Shown: in pieces, positions 37,008 through 45,500 of the stretch
How the letters are laid out: every line of letters starts with the position of its first letter
Numbering within the stretch: the stretch's first letter is position 1
NCBI RefSeq assembly: GCF_024584705.1
Contig: NZ_CP097384.1
Coordinates: 5,270,001 to 5,334,000, forward strand
DNA from: Blastopirellula sp. J2-11
GTDB taxonomy: Bacteria; Planctomycetota; Planctomycetia; Pirellulales; Pirellulaceae
DNA: 64,000 bases
Direction of reading: 5' to 3'
The notes under the pieces: generated by a model
What the model was told of the DNA's origin: nothing
Databases searched by the model: none
Seen by the model: only the letters and a program-made list of their open reading frames with translations
Program-made: the position numbers and the translations under genes

Positions 37008-37448
37008 ATGGATATCTATACGGCTCGCTTCGGAAAGCTTGAAATCGTGGATGAGGACGTAATCCTGTTCGCGGACGGTTTGATCGGCTTCGAAAGTCTG
37101 GTTAACTGGATTCTACTTTCCGATGAGAAATCGGAGGACCTTGGCTGGTTGCAATCACTAGAGCAACCGGAAGTGGCGTTGGCCGTCGTCAGCCCGCGAC
37201 GCTATGCCCCCGAATATCGGGTTCGTCTCGAGAAAGAAGAAGTTTCGCCGATTCGGCTGACCGCCGACGACGAGGTTTTCGTACTTACCATCGTCAGCAA
37301 GCACGAAGATTCGCTGACGGTCAATCTTCGCGCACCGGTCGTGATCAACCTAACCAAGCAACTTGGACGGCAAATTGTGACGTCGGACGATCAGCCGCTG
37401 CAGTACGAGATCCAAGGCGGCGCTTCTTATTACCGCAAGAGCGCCTAG
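37008..37448 (+). CDS. fliW: Flagellar assembly factor FliW
   Basis: FliW binds CsrA and flagellin alternately: free flagellin releases CsrA, which then represses flagellin translation. The 146-residue product has the N-terminal DEDVILFADGLIGFES segment near residue 15, FxxLQSLEQPEVALAVVSP near 45, and VNLRAPVVINLTKQLGRQIV near 105, all typical. The ATG at 37008 gives the family length; an upstream in-frame ATG at 36939 is unlikely. It lies 248 bases before csrA in the conserved fliW-csrA order, with flagellin following. Confidence 0.95.
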   Translation: MDIYTARFGKLEIVDEDVILFADGLIGFESLVNWILLSDEKSEDLGWLQSLEQPEVALAVVSPRRYAPEYRVRLEKEEVSPIRLTADDEVFVLTIVSKHEDSLTVNLRAPVVINLTKQLGRQIVTSDDQPLQYEIQGGASYYRKSA

Positions 37449-37544
37449 TTCGCTCGAATCTGCAGGCAGAATTCCGGCGGTACATTCGATTCCGCCGACA
37501 GAAGTCGACCATTGCGGCGGATATTGATTGGGCGTCAGCCAAAG

Positions 37545-37552
37545 TCCGATAG
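37545..37552 (+). promoter_or_regulatory. FliA-like -10 box before csrA
   Basis: TCCGATAG resembles the sigma-28 -10 consensus GCCGATAA at six of eight bases and lies 144 bases before csrA. GATT sits 15 bases upstream, the same arrangement as before fliW. The identical octamer is the core of the 13-bp repeat at 21207-21357. Confidence 0.3.
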
Positions 37553-37696
37553 ATGCTACTGCGGCCGGCGCCGCGACAGCGATGCTATCCCACGCTTGGG
37601 CCGCTAGCTGACTCCCGCTTAAAATAAATACGCCCTACCGTTCTCCGGCGTCGCCGTTAAACGGATTAGAACAGCGCACCGAGGAAGGAGCCTGAT

Positions 37697-37918
37697 ATGC
37701 TCGTCTTGTCGAGGCATCGTGACGAAAGCATCATGATCGGCGATAACATCGTCATCACCATCGTCGATATTCGCGGCGACAAAGTTCGTCTTGGCATCGC
37801 CGCACCGCAAGACATCCCCGTACATCGTCAAGAAGTGTACGAAGCGATTCAACGCGAAAACCAGCAAGCGTCTCGTTTGCAGCCGAACGAAGCCGCCGCT
37901 CTCCGTAAGACGAAGTAG
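37697..37918 (+). CDS. csrA: Carbon storage regulator CsrA
   Basis: The 73-residue product begins [20 protein letters not shown] and continues [24 protein letters not shown], with the RNA-binding Leu4/Arg6 edge and the Arg in VHR of the second surface. CsrA dimers bind GGA motifs in mRNA leaders and here should block flagellin translation until FliW captures them. An AGGAAGGAG ribosome site precedes the start. It sits between fliW and the flagellin gene. Confidence 0.97.
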   Translation: MLVLSRHRDESIMIGDNIVITIVDIRGDKVRLGIAAPQDIPVHRQEVYEAIQRENQQASRLQPNEAAALRKTK

Positions 37919-38172
37919 TTTTGCGCACTTGCCGCGCAACGAACTACTCCTCCCTTTCGTCTTACCCGTCGTAATCCGCTCAATGGCGCCTGGCCCGGCG
38001 CCTTTCTTTGTCGCTGCTGCGACGTCGGATTATCCCTCGAAGCTTCGTAAAATGCGCTGCGGAAACGCGCAGCCAAACTAGGCGAAGTCGCCGTTTTCGA
38101 TGCTCTGTAACGGTCGTAACGCTAAGGCCTATTAGGTTCCCTAATCGCGCAAGGAAAACTTCATCAATCACC

Positions 38173-38201
38173 TCAAGCACGCCAGTAATCATGTCCGATA
38201 G
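38173..38201 (+). promoter_or_regulatory. Candidate sigma-28 promoter of the flagellin gene
   Basis: TCAAG at 38173-38177 and TCCGATAG at 38194-38201 are 16 bases apart and resemble the FliA elements TAAA and GCCGATAA at near-normal spacing. The bases 38192-38205 (TGTCCGATAGTCCT) match the 13-bp tandem repeat of 21207-21357 over 14 positions. Confidence 0.4.
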
Positions 38202-38401
38202 TCCTCGATAGATGATCGTGCATAGGATCGGTCGAGCGCTGGAGAGTACCACTTTTACCAGAGCGAAATTGCAGGTTGACCTGCAGGGGCAAGAAGCCTC
38301 CTCAAATGACAAGTAGATAGGTTTGAATAGGGCTGCGTTTGCAGCCGACCGTTCCGATTCAATTGACTCCCCAGGCGTCGGACGGGCTTCAAAGTAGTCC
38401 C

Positions 38402-38425
38402 TGGATTTAGGAGGGGTGACTCCCA
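38402..38425 (+). promoter_or_regulatory. Flagellin ribosome site with candidate CsrA sites
   Basis: The Shine-Dalgarno AGGAGG (38409-38414) lies 11 bases before the ATG. Its GGA, and a second GGA in TGGATTT just upstream (38403-38405), are possible CsrA contacts. GGAG (38410-38413) can pair with CTCC (38420-38423), so the ribosome site can be held in a hairpin. Placement beside fliW-csrA makes CsrA control of this leader likely. Confidence 0.5.
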
Positions 38426-41400
38426 ATGACCCGCATCAATACAAACGTTAGTTCACTTGTTGCTCAAAAGAACTTGGGCCGCTCGAACGCGGACCTGAAC
38501 ACGACCCTGACCCGTCTTAGCACCGGTCTCCGCATCAACAGCGGTAAAGACGATCCGGCCGGTTTGATCGCCAGCGAAGCGCTTCGTAGCGATATCACGA
38601 GCGTCGAAAAAGCGATCACCAATAGCGAACGCGCCAATCAGTTGATCGCGACGGCCGACAGCGCCCTCGGTCAGGTCAGCTCGTTGCTGAACGACATTCG
38701 CGGGTTGATCTCGGAAGCGGCGAATACCGGCGCCCTCAGTGACGAACAAATCGCGGCGAATCAGCTGCAAATCGACTCGTCACTCGAAGCGATTGACCGT
38801 ATCGCTCAGGTCACCTCGTTCCAGGGCAAACGTCTGCTCGACGGTAACTTGGACTTCATCACGCAGAACGTCAACAGCTCGGCGATCGAAGGTCTGCGTA
38901 TCGATCAAGCCAACTTCGGCACGCAAAGCTCGATCGGCGTTAAAGTCAACGTCGTTCAGCAAGCGACCCGTGGTACGCTGAACTACGGTTTCGGTGCGGT
39001 CGCCGACGATCTGGTTCTAGAAATCGGCGGCGCCAACGGTACCGAAGCGTTCAACTTCGCCAAGGGTTCGACGATCGAAGAAATCGCCTCGGCCGTGAAT
39101 CTGGTCTCGGACGCCACCGGCGTCGAAGCGCTTCTGGAAACGGCCGCGACCAAGGGCGAACTGACCGTCAGCAGCTTTGGCACGGACAATGACATCTTGC
39201 TGACGGCCAACGAAGCCGGGTTCGATCCAGGCGACGTCCGCATCAAGTACAGCAAGGGAACCAGCAGCACAACCACCGCCAGCTACACCGCTCCGGTTGG
39301 CGCTGATCCCGGCAAGTTGGAAGTGACGCTCGGCGTTTCGGACTATGAAGCGGCCTCGTTGGTGGTTGACACCGTCGGCGATAACAACGCCTTCACTCTG
39401 ACCGCCAACGAAGCGGGCGCCGACTACAACGGCACCCAAGTCGTCTTCGCCGACGGCGCCGAACTGGGTGACGAATCGGCCTCGTACGATGCGTCGACCA
39501 AGACGTTGACGATCACCAAGAACGCCGCATCGAACGCCGATGCGATCGTCGCCGCGATCAACAACGCCACAGAACGGACCGCTGCGTCGTTCACCACCTC
39601 CGGCGCCGCGAACGCTTCTCTCACCGTGACGTCGAAGATCTTGGGTGACGAAACGAACAGCGTCGGCATCGAGTATGTCGACAACGCCTCACTCACGGGA
39701 GGCGCGCTCGTCTCGTTTGACGAAGCCAACAACAAGCTGGTGGTCCAGATCGACACCGGCGTTTCGACCGGTACCGAAGTTCGCGACGCGATCAACGCTC
39801 AAGTCGGCGACCTGTTCTCGGCCGCTTACGCGACGGGTAACGATGGTTCCGGCGCTGTGGCAACTGGTGATATCGCGGGTAGTTCAACTTTCGCCGGCGG
39901 CACGACGACAGCTCGTTCGCAAGCCTCGGTGTTGGTCGAAGCAGGTAATGCTGACGCTTCGATCCATGTTCGCGCTCTGACCGGCGGCACGGAGATCGAT
40001 GGCGTTCAGCTGATCTATTCGACCTCAGGCGCCGTGGCCAAAGGCGCTGAAACGGCCGCTTATGACGCCGACGCCAATACCTTGACGGTTCAGATCAACG
40101 TCGCGTCGACCGGCGCCGAAGTCGTCACGGCCATTGACTCCCTGACCGGACTGTTCGACGCCCGAAACGCTCTCGGAAGCGATGGTTCTGGCGTTGTTCA
40201 AGTGGGCGACACGACCGGCACGACGCTGTTTATCGGCGGCGACCGCCAGAAGACCACCGATCTGTTCACCGCCGCAGTGGTGGAAACCACAGGCTATGGC
40301 GCCGGAGCCGGCATTGTCGCCACCACCGGAGCCTACGGGTCGACCGCGTCGGGCGGCATCACGGGGGGTGACATTGTCGCGACGGCGAATGACGTCATCG
40401 AGGCGATCAACGCCGCCACTGGCAACAACAAGGTTACTGCTTCGCTGGCCGCTGGTAACGACGGACACGATACGGTCACCGAGTTTACGAACTACGCCTA
40501 TAGCGGCGTCGCCGAGCAGAACACCAGTCTGCAGTTCCTGTCGCCGGAAGATTCGCCGAACGTTCGCTTTGTCTCGAACGCCGACACCAGCCTGAGCATT
40601 GACACGACGACCGACCCGCGTGTCGAAGGCCTGTCACAGGCGATCATTCAGAACGCTGACGCCAACGGCACTTTCTCCATCACCGCCAAGCTGAAGGGCA
40701 CCGACTACGACGGTTACACGATCAGCTTCGTTGACAACAACGACTTGGCCGGCGGTGGCGACGAATACGCCGTGCTCGACAAAGAAGCCAAGACGCTTGT
40801 CTTGAACATCCAGGATGGCGTTTCGACGGCTGAAGACGCGATCAACGCGATCAACAACGACGCATACGTCAGCCAGTTCTTCGAGGCCGAGAACTTCGGT
40901 TCCAGCGACGGAACGGACGCGCTCGACATCAACGAACTAACCATTCCGGCCGGCACCGACGGCGGCCTGGTTAGCGAAGGCACATTGATCGTCAACCTCG
41001 AAACCGACGCAGACGGAAACGTCAAGACGACGGCGGACGACCTGATCGCCTTCTTCGATGATCCCAGCGCGTTCATTTCGGATCCCACCGAAGCCGCCAA
41101 CACGTTGGCGTACTTGCAGGATCGCGGCATCAGCGTCACTAACGTCAGCGGCAGCGACGGCAGCGGCATCCTGTCCGCCACGACCGAAGACATCACCTTC
41201 GCGACCAGCGGAACCGAACTGGAAGACGCCCAGGCGTCAGGTACGACCTATTCGGTGAACGGCGTCAATGCTCAGCTGAGCTTCACGGCGATCAACTCTG
41301 GCGCCGACTACGACAACGTCAAGGTCCAGTTCGTGAACGACGCTACGGTCACCGCAGGTGTGGATGAACGCGGCGAATACGATGCGGCCAACAAGACGCT

Positions 41401-42319
41401 GACCTTCTACATCGAGGAAGGTCTTACGACCGCAGCCGATATCGCGGACATCTTCGATAGTGCGGACGGCAACTATGACGAAAGCCTATCGTTGCTGTTC
41501 AGCGCAACCGCCAGCGGCGGCGCCACCGTCACCACCGACGACACGGCGACGCTGACCGGCGGCGTGATCGACACTGGTTCGACCGACGGAGCCGCGTTGC
41601 TCGGCAACTCGGACCTGGAAAATACCGGTCTGTCATTCCAAGCGACCAACTTTGGCGCCGACTCGTTCGTCAGCGTGAAGGCCCTCACCGGCACCTTCAA
41701 TCTGACCGATCAAAGCGGCAACACCAATGTGGATCGTTCGTCGGGTACGGACGTTGATGTTCGCATCAACGGTATTCAAGCGATCGGCGACGGTTTGAAA
41801 GCCTCGATCAACACTTCTTCGCTTGACCTGAGCTTCTCGCTCGGCGAAAACGTCGAAGATGACTCCAGCTTTGAATTCGAGATCGTCGGCGGCGGAGCCT
41901 TGTTCCAACTCGGTCCGGACGTGGTCAGCAATCAGCAAGCCCGTCTTGGTATCCAAAGCGTCAGCACCGCCACCTTGGGCGGCGTCAGCGGACGTTTGTT
42001 CGAGCTTCGCTCGGGCGGTAGCAAGAGCTTGTCGGAAGATGTCGGCGGAGCCGCCAAGGTTGTGGACGAAGTCATCTCGGTGGTGACCTCGCTTCGCGGT
42101 CGATTGGGCGCCTTCCAGAAGACGACCTTGGACTCGAATATCTACTCGTTGAACGATACCCTGGCCAACCTGACCGAAGCCGAAAGCTCGATCCGTGACG
42201 CCGACTTCGCTGCGGAATCGGCCAAACTGACGCGAGCTCAGATTCTCGTCCAGGCCGGCACCAACACGTTGGGCATCGCCAACCAGAACCCGCAAAACGT
42301 GCTCAGCCTGCTCCGATAA
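38426..42319 (+). CDS. fliC: Flagellin, giant form
   Basis: The conserved ends are textbook flagellin. The N-terminus is MTRINTNVSSLVAQKNLGRS, with TLTRLSTGLRINSGKDDPAG near residue 28 and FQGKRLLDG near 132. The C-terminus has SLRGRLGAFQKTTLDSNI near 1213 and ends LGIANQNPQNVLSLLR. At 1297 residues it is two to four times the usual size. A flagellin-IN-like part (about 190-250) is followed by six copies of a 75-95 residue repeat, near residues 254, 319, 395, 508, 745 and 947. The middle would be the exposed D2/D3 region of the filament. It is acidic and has no cysteine that I noticed. Confidence 0.96.
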   Translation: MTRINTNVSSLVAQKNLGRSNADLNTTLTRLSTGLRINSGKDDPAGLIASEALRSDITSVEKAITNSERANQLIATADSALGQVSSLLNDIRGLISEAANTGALSDEQIAANQLQIDSSLEAIDRIAQVTSFQGKRLLDGNLDFITQNVNSSAIEGLRIDQANFGTQSSIGVKVNVVQQATRGTLNYGFGAVADDLVLEIGGANGTEAFNFAKGSTIEEIASAVNLVSDATGVEALLETAATKGELTVSSFGTDNDILLTANEAGFDPGDVRIKYSKGTSSTTTASYTAPVGADPGKLEVTLGVSDYEAASLVVDTVGDNNAFTLTANEAGADYNGTQVVFADGAELGDESASYDASTKTLTITKNAASNADAIVAAINNATERTAASFTTSGAANASLTVTSKILGDETNSVGIEYVDNASLTGGALVSFDEANNKLVVQIDTGVSTGTEVRDAINAQVGDLFSAAYATGNDGSGAVATGDIAGSSTFAGGTTTARSQASVLVEAGNADASIHVRALTGGTEIDGVQLIYSTSGAVAKGAETAAYDADANTLTVQINVASTGAEVVTAIDSLTGLFDARNALGSDGSGVVQVGDTTGTTLFIGGDRQKTTDLFTAAVVETTGYGAGAGIVATTGAYGSTASGGITGGDIVATANDVIEAINAATGNNKVTASLAAGNDGHDTVTEFTNYAYSGVAEQNTSLQFLSPEDSPNVRFVSNADTSLSIDTTTDPRVEGLSQAIIQNADANGTFSITAKLKGTDYDGYTISFVDNNDLAGGGDEYAVLDKEAKTLVLNIQDGVSTAEDAINAINNDAYVSQFFEAENFGSSDGTDALDINELTIPAGTDGGLVSEGTLIVNLETDADGNVKTTADDLIAFFDDPSAFISDPTEAANTLAYLQDRGISVTNVSGSDGSGILSATTEDITFATSGTELEDAQASGTTYSVNGVNAQLSFTAINSGADYDNVKVQFVNDATVTAGVDERGEYDAANKTLTFYIEEGLTTAADIADIFDSADGNYDESLSLLFSATASGGATVTTDDTATLTGGVIDTGSTDGAALLGNSDLENTGLSFQATNFGADSFVSVKALTGTFNLTDQSGNTNVDRSSGTDVDVRINGIQAIGDGLKASINTSSLDLSFSLGENVEDDSSFEFEIVGGGALFQLGPDVVSNQQARLGIQSVSTATLGGVSGRLFELRSGGSKSLSEDVGGAAKVVDEVISVVTSLRGRLGAFQKTTLDSNIYSLNDTLANLTEAESSIRDADFAAESAKLTRAQILVQAGTNTLGIANQNPQNVLSLLR
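39185..41530 (+). repeat. Flagellin share of the flagellar surface repeat
   Basis: Copies begin near 39185, 39380, 39608, 39947, 40658 and 41264. The best-kept parts are an LTAN-EAG opening, a YDN/YDG turn, a Y-D-A-x-x-KTLT strand and a helix reading xxAINx. Several copies end in DGSGxV (GNDGSGAV, GSDGSGVV). The Phe and Ala spacing matches copies in FlgL and FliD. Boundaries were set by eye. Confidence 0.75.
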
Positions 42320-42345
42320 CATTCGGGCTGAATACGCCAAGCTAC

Positions 42346-42382
42346 AAAAGCCTTCGCCATCTTTGGCGGAGGCTTTTTTTTT
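42346..42382 (+). terminator. Intrinsic terminator after flagellin
   Basis: AAAAGCCTTCGCCA pairs with TGGCGGAGGCTTTT around a short loop, followed by nine T. It lies 27 bases after the flagellin stop and should make the flagellin mRNA a single-gene transcript. Confidence 0.95.
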
Positions 42383-42438
42383 GGTTGATCGGCTCCAACT
42401 ACCTAATCGGAATAAGCTGGAGATTTTACCGCCGTTTG

Positions 42439-42446
42439 GTCGATAA
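42439..42446 (+). promoter_or_regulatory. Weak FliA-like -10 box before fliD
   Basis: GTCGATAA matches the sigma-28 -10 consensus at seven of eight bases and lies 75 bases before fliD, after the flagellin terminator, so fliD needs a promoter here. No matching -35 was found at the right distance. Confidence 0.3.
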
Positions 42447-42521
42447 AGGATGATGACGCTATCTAAACATTGACGTTAATGCAGGCCGCGCGGGCCGCCT
42501 GAGAAAGCGACGATTTCCCCC

Positions 42522-45500
42522 ATGGCTGGGATTAGCAGCAGCACCGGCTTAATATCCGGCATCAACATTACCGATACGGTAAAGCAACTGCTTTCTATCG
42601 AAGCGCGTCCTCGCGACTTGCTGATTTCGCGCACAGCCATCGTCTCGGACGAGCAAGGTGCGCTCAGCAAGGTCACAGCGGCGATTCTGAGTCTGCAGTT
42701 TTCCGCCAAAGCGCTTGCCAAGCCATCGATCTTCAATGCCCGCACTGCGGTGACGAGCAATGCTACCGCGTTGACGGCGACGGTAACCGGTACGCCGCGC
42801 ATCGGCGTCACGCAATTGACTCCTGTGCGGACGGCACAGTCTCAGCAGTACCTCAGCTCTGGGGTCGCTTCGCTTACCGAATCGCTGTCGGCGGGCTCGA
42901 TATCGATCAGCTCAAGTCCTCGATTGGACCAGGGAATCGATCTCAATCGATTGAACGGCGGCGAAGGCGTTGGTCCCGGTAAGATCAAAATCACCGACCG
43001 GGCAGGGGACAGCGGTACAATCGATCTGCGTTACGCTACCACGATTGACGACGTGCTAGCTGCGATCAACGCCAATGACGACATCGACGTGACCGCGACG
43101 ATCGAGGGAGACCGAATCAAGCTGACCGACAACACCGGTCAAACGACCAGCAACCTAGTCGTCAAAGAGCTGTCAGGCGGATCCACCGCCGCCGACCTCG
43201 GCCTGCGCGACGTCAACGTCGCCGCCAGCAGCTACGTTGGCAATGACATTCTCTCGCTCCATAGCGAAACGCGACTCAGTTCGCTTCGAGATGGCGCCGG
43301 AATTCGCTTGAGCAGCGATCTGGACGATCTGACGATCGCATTTCGCGACGGCACGACAAAAAATATCGGCTTGCGTCAGGGCGCCAAACCAGAAGACTTC
43401 GCTACCGCTTCCACCGCGACGTTCGACTCCAAGTTCAGCATTACGGCCAACAATGCCGGCGCCGAATACGAAGGGGTCGCCGTCATTTTCGAGAACAACG
43501 GTTCGATCACCCAAGGCAACGAAACGGTCGTCTACGACGATCTCGCCAAGACCGTCACCGTACAAATTGCCGAAGGAAGCACGACCGCATCCGATGTGAT
43601 CAGCGCGATCAATAACGACGCTAACGCGGGTCTCTACTTCACCGCGGCGACGGTTGACGGCGGAACCGGCGGCGGACTGATTGACTCGATCGACACCGCG
43701 ATCACCTCAGGCGGCACGGCCTTATCGACGGCCGTTACGACGGCGGCGAACGCTAACGCCAGCATCGAGATCAGCGCCATCAACGCCGGCGCCGAATACG
43801 ACGACGTCCAGATCCTGTTTGTCGACGATCCAGGCGTCACTCAAGGGAACGAGCTCGTAGAATATGACGACAGCGATCCCTTCAACAAGACGCTGACGGT
43901 CCGCATCAAAGCCGGCGAGACCACCGCGGATGACGTTGTCGCTACAATTGGAAGTGATCCGCTTGTCAGCCCGCTATTTTCCGCTGCGAACGCGTCGGGA
44001 AGCAACGGCTCTGGGCTGATCGACGTCACTGACACCGGCACGACAACGGGAGGTGAACAAAACGCGGTCGGCATCTCGACCGCACAAGCGGTTGACGGAG
44101 TCGTCAAACTTACCGCCAAGCAATTGGGGGGAGAGTACGACAACGTCACCCTCCGCTATGTCGACGATCCCGCCGTGACCGCTGGAAACGAAGTCGTCCA
44201 ATACGACGATAGTGATCCCGATAACATCACGCTCACCGTGCGGATTCAAGCTGGCGGCACGACGGCCGACAATGTCATCACGGCGATCAACAACAACGCG
44301 ACGACTTCCGCACGGTTCACCGCGGCCACCGCAGTCGGCGGAAACGGCGACCGAATCGTCGACACTAACAGCACCGCGCTGACCACGGGAGGCGCAGCGC
44401 GTGAAGAGCGTTCGCCGCAAACTCTGGGCGACCTACTCACCATCTTCAACGAAATCGACCCGACGCGGCTGCAAGCCCAAATTTCGTCCGATGGCGACCG
44501 AATTGAATTGATCGATCTCTCCACCGACAACGGCGGCTCCTTTTCAGTCAGCAGTTTTGGCGATGGGCATGCGGCGGAAGATCTGGGCATCGCCTTCTCT
44601 ACCACCAGCGACACCATCTCCAGCGGGCGCTATGTCGGAGGACTCAATTCCAAATTAATTAGTTCGCTCAACGGCGGACAAGGTTTGGATCTGGGAGAGA
44701 TCAAGGTGACCGACCGCAGCGGCGCCTCGGCGACGATCGATCTATCTGGCGCTGAAACGGTCCAAGATATCTTGACCGCGTTGAACGATTCCGGTCTCGG
44801 TATCGAAGCGGAATACAACAGTTCTGGCAACGGGATCACCCTCCGCGACACGACGGGGCAATTTTTCAGCAACTTCAAAGTTGAGAATACCGGCGCGACA
44901 AACTCGGCGGATCTGCTGAACATCGCCCAATCTTCAGCGAAAACCAAGGTCGAATCAGGTTCGTTGCATTTCCAATACGTCAGCGAACAGACCGAACTCA
45001 GTTCGCTAAACGGCGGGAGCGGCATTCCCAAAGGCAAATTCCTGGTCCGTGACAGCGCCGGCGGCGCTCGCGTTTTTGATCTGTCGGACGACAGCATCCA
45101 AACGCTCGGGGATCTCATTGATACGATCAATGGTCAAACCGGCGTCAAAGTGAAAGCACAGATCAACGACACCGGCGACGGGATAAAAATCGTCGATCAA
45201 GCAGGCGGATCGGGCGAGCTCCGTATTCAGGACTCAGGCACGTCGCAAACAGGGACCGCATTGGGGATCGTCGGAACCGGGGCCGTCGCCGAAGGAGAAT
45301 CCAAGCAGAGTCTCTCAGGCTCGTTTAACAAGGTCGTTCAAATCGAGGCCGGCGATACGATCACCGACGTGATCACCAAGATCAACGACCTGGACGCCGG
45401 ATTCTCGGCGAACGTGTTCGATTATGGCGCCGGCTCCGAACGTTATCGGATCTCGTTGGTTTCGGACAAAACTGGCAACGATGGAGCCTTTCAGATCGAC

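Larger units (their letters stand above)
37919..38425 (+). promoter_or_regulatory. 507-bp flagellin upstream and leader region
   Basis: No gene is seen here. The stretch holds a FliA-like box (38194-38201), a perfect hairpin GCAGGT-TG-ACCTGC near 38271-38285, and the ribosome-binding segment. If transcription starts near 38208 the flagellin mRNA has a leader of about 218 bases, long enough for structured regulation. The stretch 37919-38160 shows nothing I can name. Confidence 0.55.

Noticed and set aside
39017-42340. Long antisense frames within the flagellin gene, and similar ones in FlgL, FliD and the nuo genes
   Set aside because: They are mirror frames of strongly biased coding sequence and have no homology, start signal or gap of their own.
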